Source: Acidobacteriota bacterium
GTDB lineage: Bacteria > Acidobacteriota > Vicinamibacteria > Vicinamibacterales > UBA2999
NCBI GenBank assembly: GCA_030650395.1
Contig: JAUSDY010000021.1
Location: forward strand, 1 to 64,000
DNA: 64,000 nt
Direction of reading: 5' to 3'
Below are positions 53,064 to 61,252 of the stretch, piece by piece (within the stretch, counting starts at the first letter, position 1; each line of letters opens with the position of its first letter). A program made the position numbers and the translations under genes. The notes beneath the pieces were generated by a model. It made no database searches. It was not told the DNA's origin and worked only from the letters and a program-made list of their open reading frames with translations.

Positions 53064-54692
53064 TTACCGCGGCAACGCCCACGCCGTCAGCGTGGTACCC
53101 GACGGGACGAGCAGATGCTGCCGTCCATCGATCATGTAGGTCGTCGGCGAGGTGCCGTGCAGCGGCGAGCCCATCTGGTAGCGCCACAGCAACGTTCCGT
53201 TGCGTGAGTCGAGCGCCAGCAGGTTGCCGTCGGCGTCGCCGCTGAACAGCAGGCCCGATGCCGTCGTCAGCACACCGGCCGTTGCCGGCGAGAGGAACTT
53301 GAACTCCCACTTGCGCGCTCCGGTGGCGGGATCGATCGCGCGCAGCGCGCCGTAGGCGGGGCTGTCGGGCGAGGTCACGCGCTGCCCGGCGCCCCCGGTA
53401 AACCGCTCGCCCGGCGTGTACTCAGGCTTCCAGGCGTAGTAGGTCATGCACACCTCGCGCGCCTGGACGAAGAACAAGCGCGTCGCCGGATCGAAGCTCG
53501 GTGGATAGAAGTTGGTCCCACCGACCAGATCCGGACAGGTGACGGCGCCCTTCTCGTTCGGCACATGGCCCGGCAGCAGCACGGGGCGGCCGTCGGCGCC
53601 GATCTCCTTCGCCCACGTCGTCACCACAAACGGCTTGGCCACGATCACCTTCCCGGTCGTGCGATCGAGCGTGTAATAAAAACCGTTGCGGTTCGCAAAC
53701 ATCACGACCTTGCGCGTTTGCCCGCCAATCGGCAGGTCCGCGAGGATCGGCACTTCGGTCGCATCCCAGTCGTGCACATCGTGCGGCGTGAACTGGTAAT
53801 GCCAGCGCAGCTTGCCGGTGTCGGCGTCGAGCGCGACGAGCGAGTTGCTATAGAGGTTATCGCCCTTGCGGCTGTCGCTGTGGTAGTCGGGGCCGGGATT
53901 GCCGATGCCGTACAACAGCAGGTTCTGCTCGGCGTCGTACGCGCCGGTCACCCAGACGCTCGCGCCACCGGTCTTCCACGAATCACCCGCCCACGTCTCG
54001 TTGCCGGGCTCGCCGGGTCCGGGCACGGTGTAGAAGCGCCACGCGCGCTTGCCGGTATTCGCATCGTAGGCGTCAATGAACGCGCGGATGCCGTACTCGC
54101 CGCCGGCGGCGCCGACAATGATCTTATCCTTCACCACCAGCGGCGCAATCGTCGACGAATGCCCGACCTTGTACTCCTCCATCGTCGCGTCCCACGCGAT
54201 CGTGCCGGTCTTGATGTCGAGCGCAATCAGGTGTGCATCGAGGGTGGTCATGAACAACTTGTCGCCGAGCACGCCGAAGCCGCGATTGACGAGGCCGCAG
54301 CACGCGGTGAGGTTCGGCGGCAGCTCGCGTCGATAGCGCCAGATCTGGCGGCCGGTCCGCGCATCGATCGCCCACGCGACGTTCTGCGGTCCCGTGACAT
54401 ACAGCACGTTGTCGCGCATCAGCGACGTCGTTTCGAAGTTGCCCAGCGTGTTGGTCTGGAAGGTCCAGAGCGGCACGAGCCGATTGACGTTGTCGGGCGC
54501 GATCTGCGTGAGCGGGCTGTGCCGGTGGTTGGCATAGTCACCGCCGAACGTCAGCCAGCGCGACCCGTCGGCGGTGAGGCCGTCCGCGATCTCCTGCAGA
54601 GTGACGCGAGGCGGCGGCGCTTGCTGTGCGATCGCGACAACGGATGCGGCGGCGGCCAGGGACAAAACAACCGCTGTGTGAAGAATTCTCAT
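53064..54692 (-). CDS. PQQ-dependent alcohol dehydrogenase
   Basis: 542 residues from the ATG after GAGGCCC, giving a signal peptide (AVVLSLAAAASVVAIAQQ). Eight-bladed quinoprotein propeller with the vicinal disulfide CCGLVNRG, WAGDSWKTGGASVWVTG, GIGNPGPDYHSD, HDVHDWDATEVPI, and tryptophan-docking repeats such as LDADTGKLRWHYQFTPHD and LDSRNGTLLWRYQMGSPLHG. A periplasmic PQQ/metal alcohol dehydrogenase that passes electrons to the diheme cytochrome encoded upstream. Ca versus lanthanide preference was not resolved. Confidence 0.92.
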   Translation of the reverse strand: MRILHTAVVLSLAAAASVVAIAQQAPPPRVTLQEIADGLTADGSRWLTFGGDYANHRHSPLTQIAPDNVNRLVPLWTFQTNTLGNFETTSLMRDNVLYVTGPQNVAWAIDARTGRQIWRYRRELPPNLTACCGLVNRGFGVLGDKLFMTTLDAHLIALDIKTGTIAWDATMEEYKVGHSSTIAPLVVKDKIIVGAAGGEYGIRAFIDAYDANTGKRAWRFYTVPGPGEPGNETWAGDSWKTGGASVWVTGAYDAEQNLLLYGIGNPGPDYHSDSRKGDNLYSNSLVALDADTGKLRWHYQFTPHDVHDWDATEVPILADLPIGGQTRKVVMFANRNGFYYTLDRTTGKVIVAKPFVVTTWAKEIGADGRPVLLPGHVPNEKGAVTCPDLVGGTNFYPPSFDPATRLFFVQAREVCMTYYAWKPEYTPGERFTGGAGQRVTSPDSPAYGALRAIDPATGARKWEFKFLSPATAGVLTTASGLLFSGDADGNLLALDSRNGTLLWRYQMGSPLHGTSPTTYMIDGRQHLLVPSGTTLTAWALPR

Positions 54693-54711
54693 GGGCCTCT
54701 CGTAGTTGTTT

Positions 54712-54750
54712 TTTGCCAATTGGTTATTTCTAATTGGTTATTTCTTTACT
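54712..54750. repeat. 7-bp array related to the 38.6-kb array
   Basis: AATTGGTTATTTCT repeated twice (units GGTTATT, TCTAATT, GGTTATT), then TTTACTGC at the cytochrome stop codon. Same units as the right half of 38601-38687, 16 kb away. It lies between the cytochrome c and PQQ dehydrogenase genes. Confidence 0.8.
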
Positions 54751-55552
54751 GCTTCACAGCCGGGTCGAACCCGCGGAGCGTCTGCAGGTACCTGAGAATA
54801 TCGTCGAGGTCGCTGTCGCTCAGGCGATCGGGACCGAAGATCGGCATCGCCGACTTCCTGGTGTTCACCACCGCCTTCATCTTGTCCTTCTCGTATCCCT
54901 GGATGCGCTCGCCGGAATCCATGATCTGCACCGAGAAGAGGTCTTCGTTCTTCTTGACGCCTTGAATGGGTTTGCCGTCGGGCGGCGTCACCGTGACCGG
55001 CTCGAAGCCGGCGCGAAAGTCTTCACTGCCCCGCCGAATGCGGGCCGCCATCACGTCGCGCGTGCGCGCCGAGCCGACGCGGGACAAATCGGGCCCTAGC
55101 CGGCCGCCGGTCGTGCCGACGCGATGGCAGCCGGCGCACTGGGCGCGAAAAAGAAGCGCGCCGTTCTCGGCGTTGCCGCGTGGCGGATCCGCGGCAGCGG
55201 GCGCGGCCAGGGTTTTCAGGTACGCGAGCATCTGCCACACATCGCGATCGGATGTGCGCGGCGCCGCAAACGCCGGCATCTCGCTGTTGGGCACGCCGGT
55301 GCGGATCGTCTTGAAGAGGCCCTCGTCGCTACGGCCGGAGCTCCAAATCTGGGTGATGTCTGGACCACGCACGCCGCGGGCATCGGTGCCGTGGCAGTCG
55401 GCGCAACGCAGGCGGTAATTGCCCATGCCCGCCAGGATCGCGTCGGGATTTCCTTCGAGCGGATTCTTGCCCGTGGGAATTTGGGCCGACAGATGCATTC
55501 CCGCAGCGACCCAAAGAAGCAGCACGGCCGTTATCGCGCGTGTCCACGTCAT
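54746..55552 (-). CDS. Secreted diheme cytochrome c
   Basis: 268 residues with signal peptide (ITAVLLLWVAAGMHLSAQ). Two c-type heme domains: first CADCHGTDARG with axial Met in NSEMPAF, second CAGCHRVGTTGGRLGPDL with SAMPIFG near the end. RLSDSDLDDILRYLQTLRG is the typical terminal helix. Likely electron acceptor for the PQQ dehydrogenase encoded next. Confidence 0.92.
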   Translation of the reverse strand: MTWTRAITAVLLLWVAAGMHLSAQIPTGKNPLEGNPDAILAGMGNYRLRCADCHGTDARGVRGPDITQIWSSGRSDEGLFKTIRTGVPNSEMPAFAAPRTSDRDVWQMLAYLKTLAAPAAADPPRGNAENGALLFRAQCAGCHRVGTTGGRLGPDLSRVGSARTRDVMAARIRRGSEDFRAGFEPVTVTPPDGKPIQGVKKNEDLFSVQIMDSGERIQGYEKDKMKAVVNTRKSAMPIFGPDRLSDSDLDDILRYLQTLRGFDPAVKQ

Positions 55553-55590
55553 GGCGCAGAGTATGCCACGTGCTACGCTTGAGAGTTCTC

Positions 55591-57228
55591 ATGATCTCTT
55601 TTGCCACCATCAACAAGCAGTACGGCAAGCAACTACTCTTCGTGGACGCCTCCTTTCAGTTGAACCCGGGCGAAAAGGTCGGCTTGGTCGGCCCAAACGG
55701 TGCGGGCAAGACCACGATCTTCCGGATGATCGTCGGTGAGGAAGCGCCGGACGAGGGCGAGGTGACCGTCCCGAAGAAGTTGACCATCGGCTATTTCCGG
55801 CAGGACGTCGAGGAGATGTCGGGCCGATCGGTGCTCGACGAGGCCATTGCCGGCAGCGGCCGCGCCGGCACCCTGCATCACGAGCTCGAAGAGCTGCAGC
55901 ACGCCATGGCGGACCCGGCGCGTGCCGGCGACATGGACAAGATCCTGGCGCGGTTTGGCGAAGTGCAGGAGGAGTACGACCACCTCGGTGGCTACGCCCT
56001 CGAGAGCCAGGCCCGCGAAGTGCTGCACGGGCTCGGGTTCGAAGACGACCGGATCGACGGCGATGTCGGCGCGCTCTCGGGCGGATGGAAGATGCGCGTG
56101 GCGATGGCGCGCGTGCTGCTCGGCCGGCCCGACGTGCTGCTGATGGACGAGCCGACCAACCACCTCGACATCGAGTCGATCATCTGGCTCGAGAGCTTCC
56201 TCAAGAGCCACGACGGCGCGCTGCTGATGACCTCGCACGACCGCGAGTTCATGAACCGCATCGTCTCGAAGATCGCCGAAATCGATAGCGGCGAGATCAC
56301 CACCTACTCGGGCAATTACGATTTCTACGAGCGCGAGCGTGCGCTGCGCGAGGCGAACAAGGAAGCCGCCTACGCCCGGCAGCAGTCGATGCTCGCCAAA
56401 GAGCAGCGCTTCATCGACCGCTTCAAGACGCACGCGGCGAAAGCCGCGCAGGTGCAGAGCCGCATCAAGGCCCTCGACAAGATCGAGAAGCTCCAATTAC
56501 CCAAGCAGCGCGTCGTCGTCAAGTTCACGTTCCGCGATCCACCGCGCTCAGGCGATCAGGTGGCCGTCATCGAAGATCTGCACAAGGCGTACGGCAAGCG
56601 CGTGATCTACGACGGCTTCAACCTGACGATTCGGCGCGGCGAGCGCTGGGCGGTGATGGGCAGGAACGGCGCCGGTAAGACGACGCTGCTGAAGATGTTG
56701 TCGGGCGCGCTGGCGCCAGACGACGGCGACATTCGACTGGGCGCGAGCGTGAAGATGGGCTACTTCGCCCAACAGTCGCTGGATCTGCTGGACGCCGATC
56801 TCACCGTCTTCGAGCAGCTGCAGAAGGATTTTCCCCGCGAAGGCGTTGGCCCGTTGCGCTCGCTCGCCGGCGCGTTTCAGTTTTCCGGCGACGATGTCGA
56901 CAAGAAGATCCGGGCGTTATCCGGCGGCGAGAAGTCGCGCCTGGTGATGGCGCGCATGCTGTTCGATCCGCCGAACTTCCTGGTGCTGGACGAACCGACC
57001 AACCACCTCGACCTTGCCACGAAAGAAATGTTGGTGGACTCGCTCGGCGCATTCGATGGCACCATGATCTTTGTGTCGCACGATCGCACCTTCCTGCGTG
57101 GGCTGAGCAACCGCGTGCTCGAGCTTGGCGGCGAAAGCGGCACCGATGCCACGCCTCACGCCTACCCGGGCTCGTACGTCGAGTACGTCGAGCGCACCGG
57201 CCACGAGGCGCCCGGGGTGCACACCTAG
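55591..57228 (+). CDS. ABC-F family ATPase (YheS/EttA-like)
   Basis: 545 residues. Two ABC domains with GPNGAGKTT and GRNGAGKTT, LSGGWKMRVAMARVL and LSGGEKSRLVMARML, LLMDEPTNHLDIES and LVLDEPTNHLDLAT. The linker between them (KEAAYARQQSMLAKEQRFID, RFKTHAAKAAQVQSRIKALD) is the ribosome E-site arm type. No extra C-terminal coiled coil, unlike the Uup-type copy at 38.7 kb. Soluble translation factor-like ATPase; no resistance role can be inferred. Confidence 0.9.
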   Translation: MISFATINKQYGKQLLFVDASFQLNPGEKVGLVGPNGAGKTTIFRMIVGEEAPDEGEVTVPKKLTIGYFRQDVEEMSGRSVLDEAIAGSGRAGTLHHELEELQHAMADPARAGDMDKILARFGEVQEEYDHLGGYALESQAREVLHGLGFEDDRIDGDVGALSGGWKMRVAMARVLLGRPDVLLMDEPTNHLDIESIIWLESFLKSHDGALLMTSHDREFMNRIVSKIAEIDSGEITTYSGNYDFYERERALREANKEAAYARQQSMLAKEQRFIDRFKTHAAKAAQVQSRIKALDKIEKLQLPKQRVVVKFTFRDPPRSGDQVAVIEDLHKAYGKRVIYDGFNLTIRRGERWAVMGRNGAGKTTLLKMLSGALAPDDGDIRLGASVKMGYFAQQSLDLLDADLTVFEQLQKDFPREGVGPLRSLAGAFQFSGDDVDKKIRALSGGEKSRLVMARMLFDPPNFLVLDEPTNHLDLATKEMLVDSLGAFDGTMIFVSHDRTFLRGLSNRVLELGGESGTDATPHAYPGSYVEYVERTGHEAPGVHT

Positions 57229-57251
57229 GGTGACGCGATAAGGTCGACACG

Positions 57252-57671
57252 ATGACCGAGATCGAGCAACGCTTCTTCGACTTGACCAACGTGCAGCGGC
57301 ATCGCAACCGGCTGCGTCCGCTCGTCGAAGCGACGACCCTGACGATCGCCGCCAATCGCCACAGCGTAGACATGTTGCGCCGCCGCTTCTTCGGGCACGT
57401 CAATCCCGACCGGAAGACGCACGCCGATCGCATTGATGCGGTGTTGAAGTGGAAGTCGGGGGAAACCGCGGAGAACATCTGGATGCGCTCGGGTCCGGTG
57501 ACCGCAGCGAACATTGCCAGGATTGTGGAGGAGGGCATCGCGCAACTGATGGCGAGCCGTCATCACCGGGCCAACATCCTGAGCCGCCGTTACACGCACA
57601 TGGGTATGGGCGTGGCGCTCACGACGTCAGAGGTGCGCGTGACCCAGCTGTTCGCCCGTTTCGAACGCTGA
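57252..57671 (+). CDS. CAP-domain (SCP/PR-1-like) protein without signal peptide
   Basis: 139 residues: EQRFFDLTNVQRHRNRLRPL, IAANRHSVDMLRRRFFGHVN, GETAENIWMRSG, ASRHHRANILSRRYTHMGMG and VALTTSEVRVTQLFAR fit the CAP fold, with His in FFGHVN and Glu in GETAENIW. Bacterial CAP proteins are normally secreted, but no signal peptide is visible here. Confidence 0.82.
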   Translation: MTEIEQRFFDLTNVQRHRNRLRPLVEATTLTIAANRHSVDMLRRRFFGHVNPDRKTHADRIDAVLKWKSGETAENIWMRSGPVTAANIARIVEEGIAQLMASRHHRANILSRRYTHMGMGVALTTSEVRVTQLFARFER

Positions 57672-57691
57672 GTCACGCGACCGGTGTCTAT

Positions 57692-58882
57692 CTAGAAGTG
57701 GATGCGCACGCCACCCCAGAGCAGGTAGTTGTCCTTCAGGCCGTCCGCGAAGAAGAGCCGGCTCTGGCCAACGAAGTGGGCACGGTCCGACGACCCAAGC
57801 GGCACGCCGAAGTGCAGCAATAACCCCGGCACGGTCTCGTTGGCGAAGTCCCACACTGTGAGGCCGGTGCCGATGAAGCCCCTGCCGATGTACTTGTTCA
57901 GTTCGAGGTCGGCGAACACCGCGTGCTCACGCACCTTGTTGTCGTCGCTGACGAGGCTGAGGCCGAGCCCGACGGCGCCATTCAGTTCCGTGTCGTTCGA
58001 GAACCGCTTGCCCGCGCCGAACTTGAGGCCGAGCAGCGGTGAGCACTGGGCGTACTCGCCGGCTCCCGCGTTGGCGAACGCCTGCCCGCCACCAATGGTT
58101 TCCAGCGGGAGGTCCCGCACGCGGCGTTCTTTACCCGCGAGGATGTCGAAGAAGAACGGCTTCGCCTTGACGGTCTGAAGGGCCGGCGGCGGCGCCATCA
58201 CTGGCGGCGGGGGCGGCGGGGGCGGCTCAACTCGCGGCGCGGGCGGCGGCGGTGGCGGCTCAACGCGCGGAGCCGGCGGCGGAGGCGGCGGAGGCGTTTC
58301 GCGGCGGGCCTCCTGGAAATTCACCAGCGACAGGTTGCCGCACGGCTTGGGCACGACGAACGTGTAGACGCCCCGGCTATTGGTCACGCGGAACAGGAAC
58401 GCCCCGAACGTCTGACGCCCGGCCCAGCGGAATTTATTAATCATGCCCGGCGTGCGATCGCCACGGCCGATGTTGGGACGGTACGCCATCCACTCGAGCG
58501 TGCCGCCGATCGGGAAGTCGCACTCGAGCAGCACGCCGTCCGCCGGCGTCGCGCCGACGCACGAACCACCCTTGGTCGAGGGCGCGCCACCCGACAGCAC
58601 GGCCACGACGGCATCTGCCGAGTCGGAAATGCCGTTGTCGCTCAGGACCTTGCGAATGTCGTCCGCCATCCCCTTGGTGCTTGCCATCCGCTTGAGGCTT
58701 GCCGGATTGGTCAGCGCGGGCCGATAGAAAGAGGTCGTGCCGCCGAGACGGCGCGCATTGCGATACCCATCCGCATCCGTGCGCGGCTGGGCGGTGGCCA
58801 CCGAGGCCGACATCAGAGCCACGACGACCGCAAGCGCCGCGCTCACTGCCGTGCGTCTGATCAACAAACTTCTCGCCTTCAT
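57692..58882 (-). CDS. Secreted protein with proline-rich linker and barrel-like C-terminus
   Basis: 396 residues. Signal peptide (AVSAALAVVVALMSASVATA). N-terminal ~170 residues with LKRMASTKGMADDIRKVLSD and two conserved cysteines (GGSCVGATPADGVLLECDF), a central region of repeated proline runs (PPPPPPAPRVEPPPPPPAP), then ~130 residues of alternating strands (GLGLSLVSDDNKVREHAVFA, DLELNKYIGRGFIGTGLTVW) ending YLLWGGVRIHF. The final aromatic residue suggests outer-membrane insertion. The proline hinge resembles periplasm-spanning linkers. Function unknown. Confidence 0.7.
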   Translation of the reverse strand: MKARSLLIRRTAVSAALAVVVALMSASVATAQPRTDADGYRNARRLGGTTSFYRPALTNPASLKRMASTKGMADDIRKVLSDNGISDSADAVVAVLSGGAPSTKGGSCVGATPADGVLLECDFPIGGTLEWMAYRPNIGRGDRTPGMINKFRWAGRQTFGAFLFRVTNSRGVYTFVVPKPCGNLSLVNFQEARRETPPPPPPPAPRVEPPPPPPAPRVEPPPPPPPPVMAPPPALQTVKAKPFFFDILAGKERRVRDLPLETIGGGQAFANAGAGEYAQCSPLLGLKFGAGKRFSNDTELNGAVGLGLSLVSDDNKVREHAVFADLELNKYIGRGFIGTGLTVWDFANETVPGLLLHFGVPLGSSDRAHFVGQSRLFFADGLKDNYLLWGGVRIHF

Positions 58883-59162
58883 AAGAGTCCTCCGAGTCGT
58901 GGCACAACGCCTACTGCGCCCGACGATGCATTACCGCCTGCGGTCTACCCAACCACGAGGGCGCGCCCGCCAAAAACGACCGCCACCCACTATCTGGGCG
59001 GTGGCTTCAGGTGCACAATCTGCAAGAGCGCTGCCAGCGCTGAGATGTGGAATTTCGCTAAATGCGCCTCAGTTGGGCTGTTTATGACTGAATTAAGGCA
59101 ATACAGGTCGCAGGAATTCCGGTCGCACTACCCTCCCTACGGCTGAGCAGGCTCCGTTAGGC
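58883..59162. other. Intergenic region before the S23-flanking array
   Basis: About 280 bases between the start of the proline-rich barrel gene and the first 18-bp repeat. GCCACC/GGTGGC around 58982-59010 could pair as a short hairpin. No gene or promoter is clear. Confidence 0.35.
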
Positions 59163-59252
59163 CTGACGGGAGGGAACCACTGGTCGGGAGGGAATCTCCT
59201 GTCGGGAGGGAAATACCTGTCGGGAGGGCACTACTTGTCGGGTTTCTTATCC
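59163..59252. repeat. Left 18-bp repeat array flanking the S23-family gene
   Basis: Five units of ~18 bases: CTGACGGGAGGGAACCAC, TGGTCGGGAGGGAATCTCC, TGTCGGGAGGGAAATACC, TGTCGGGAGGGCACTACT, TGTCGGGTTTCTTATCC. Same orientation as the asd array at 20681, opposite to the right-hand array at 59777. Confidence 0.92.
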
Positions 59253-59388
59253 GGCAACTCTTGTTACTTCGAGCAACTGAAGTTACCGCGAGTTTCTTGA
59301 GAAACGACAACGACGGTTGCGCACCCGCGCGATAAACGCCGAAATCCCTAACGATTTCGGGGGCACGATTGATGCTCGCGCCGACGCC

Positions 59389-59751
59389 ATGGCTTCCATT
59401 ACTTCGTATCGGGATTTGGATGTGTGGATGATTGCCATGGACCTGGTCGATCGGGTCTATGGGGATGTGAAGGCGATGCCGCGGGTTGAGTTCGACCTGC
59501 GACGTCAGATTACGAAGGCCGCGACTTCCATTCCATCCAACATCGCCGAAGGCTGGCGGCGAAAACGACGACGGCCGGCGTACGCCAACCATGTCTCAAT
59601 TGCGATGGGCTCCCACGGCGAACTCGACACCGAGTTAGAGATCTGTTTTCGAAACGGTTTTCTCAATCGTGCGGATTGCGCCGAGACCGTGAAACTGCTG
59701 GCTCGAGTTGGATCGATGCTCGATCGACTCTACGACTCACTCGACCCGTAA
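59389..59751 (+). CDS. Four-helix-bundle protein (S23 / IVP family)
   Basis: 120 residues from the ATG in GACGCCATGGC. The family pattern is complete: ITSYRDLDVWMIAMDLVDRV (helix 1), FDLRRQITKAATSIPSNIAE (the conserved SIPSNIAEG), AYANHVSIAMGSHGELDTEL (helix 3) and KLLARVGSMLDRLYDSLDP. TIGR02436-type proteins were first seen in intervening sequences of spirochaete 23S rRNA; their function is unknown, and they share a fold with the Avd protein of diversity-generating retroelements. Here the gene lies exactly between two inverted 18-bp repeat arrays, so it may be the protein of a small mobile or repeat-spreading element. Confidence 0.93.
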   Translation: MASITSYRDLDVWMIAMDLVDRVYGDVKAMPRVEFDLRRQITKAATSIPSNIAEGWRRKRRRPAYANHVSIAMGSHGELDTELEICFRNGFLNRADCAETVKLLARVGSMLDRLYDSLDP

Positions 59752-59776
59752 GTGAGGGCTAGCACCCATCGACAGG

Positions 59777-59830
59777 GGTTGCCGTCCCGACAAGAGGTGC
59801 CCTCCCGACAAGAGGTGCCCTCCCGACGAG
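59777..59830. repeat. Right 18-bp repeat array flanking the S23-family gene
   Basis: Three exact 18-base units (GGTTGCCGTCCCGACAAG, AGGTGCCCTCCCGACAAG, AGGTGCCCTCCCGACGAG) in inverse orientation to the left array. It ends immediately before TTA, the stop codon of the CorC-like gene on the minus strand. Confidence 0.92.
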
Positions 59831-61252
59831 TTACTTAACGCCTCCCGTCGGAGCTTTTGTGCCTCCCGTCCGGATCACGAGCACTTTGTCGATGCGACGG
59901 CCGTCCATGTCGATGACCTCGAACTTCATGCCGCCCCACTCGAAGGCATCTGCAGTCTTCGGGACGCGGCCGAGGCGCGCCATGACGAACCCGCCGATGG
60001 TGTGATACGCGCCGGCCTCGCCCTCGGGCAGCGAGTCGATGCCGAAGTGGGTGGCGACCTCTTCGATCGGCGCCGAGCCTTCGACCAGCCACGAGCCGTC
60101 GGGGCGCGCGACGAAGGCGCCCACCGCTTCGCTGGCGTCGCCCGGCAGATCGCCGACGATCGCGATGAGCAGGTCCGTCACCGTGACCAGGCCCTCGACG
60201 GCGCCGTACTCATCCATCACGAGCGCGACGTGCTTGTGCGAGCTGCGGAACGACTCGAGCAGCTGCACCGCCGGCATCGAATCGGGCACGAACAGCGCTT
60301 CGCGCGTCAGCGTGCGAAGCTGAATGGGCGTGCCCTTGAACGCCTGCGGCAACATGTCGGCGGATCGCACGATGCCGAGCACGTTGTCGAGGCCGCCCTG
60401 GCACACCACGAACTGCGTGTGGGCGTGCGAGGCGAGAAACGCCTTCAGCTCGTCGGCCGACGCATCGACGTCGATCCATTCGATGTCGGGCCGCGGCGTC
60501 ATGATCGCCGCCACGGGTTGATCGCCCAGCTGAAACACCCGCTGCACGATGTTCTCTTCGGTGGCGCCGACGGCTCCGGTTTCGGCGCCCTGACTGATGA
60601 GCGCCTTGATCTCGTCTTCGGTCAGGTGCGGCTCGGCCTCACCCTTGATCCCGAACACGCGCAGCACCAGGTTGGTCGACGCGGTGAGCAGCGCGACGAT
60701 GGGGGCGCCCAGGCGCGACAGCCACAGCATGGGCCGGGCGACCCACGACGCGATCGTTTCCGGATTGTTGAGCCCGATGCGCTTGGGCACGAGCTCGCCG
60801 ATGATCAGCGAGAGAAACGTGATGCCCGCCACGACCACGCCGAGCGCGATCCCTTCGGCATAGGGCGCCAGCAGTTCGACATTGCCGATCGGCACCGCCA
60901 GCTGCTCCGCGAGCGTGGCGCCACCGTAGGCGCCGGCCAGCACCCCGACCATCGTGATGCCGACCTGCACGGTGGCGAGGAACTGGTTGGGATCGTGCGC
61001 GAGTGCGAGCGCGCTCTTGGCGCGTTCGTCGCCATCCTCGGCGCGTTGCTTGAGCCGGACCTTCCGGGCAGCCACGACGGCGATCTCCGACATCGCGAAG
61101 ACGCCGTTGGCGAGAATCAGCAGGAAGATGATGACGAGTTCGGTGCCGATGAGCCGTATTGTACGCCCTTCGTACCGCGATTCCGGCCGCTCGACCGGGC
61201 CACCCGAACCCCGGGTGCACCGGCACGTATAGTCAGGTAGCCCAATGCTCAC
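59831..61252 (-). CDS. CNNM/CorC-family (hemolysin C-like) membrane protein
   Basis: Conserved part of ~439 residues: DUF21 (CNNM) transmembrane domain (LVIIFLLILANGVFAMSEIA, FLATVQVGITMVGVLAGAYG, FLSLIIGELVPKRIGLNNPE), two CBS domains (IMTPRPDIEWIDVDASADEL and ALVMDEYGAVEGLVTVTDLL) and a C-terminal transporter-associated domain (AYHTIGGFVMARLGRVPK). Probable Mg/Co or Na-coupled efflux. No ATG/GTG/TTG lies just before the conserved start; the nearest is this GTG, which overlaps the divergent ABC gene by 8 bases and leaves ~34 unconserved residues, so the start is uncertain. Confidence 0.88.
   Translation of the reverse strand: MSIGLPDYTCRCTRGSGGPVERPESRYEGRTIRLIGTELVIIFLLILANGVFAMSEIAVVAARKVRLKQRAEDGDERAKSALALAHDPNQFLATVQVGITMVGVLAGAYGGATLAEQLAVPIGNVELLAPYAEGIALGVVVAGITFLSLIIGELVPKRIGLNNPETIASWVARPMLWLSRLGAPIVALLTASTNLVLRVFGIKGEAEPHLTEDEIKALISQGAETGAVGATEENIVQRVFQLGDQPVAAIMTPRPDIEWIDVDASADELKAFLASHAHTQFVVCQGGLDNVLGIVRSADMLPQAFKGTPIQLRTLTREALFVPDSMPAVQLLESFRSSHKHVALVMDEYGAVEGLVTVTDLLIAIVGDLPGDASEAVGAFVARPDGSWLVEGSAPIEEVATHFGIDSLPEGEAGAYHTIGGFVMARLGRVPKTADAFEWGGMKFEVIDMDGRRIDKVLVIRTGGTKAPTGGVK

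Noticed and set aside
59163-59830. Repeat arrays as CRISPR arrays
   Set aside because: Units are 7-21 bases and directly adjacent, with no unique spacers and no cas genes; the halves are inverted relative to each other.
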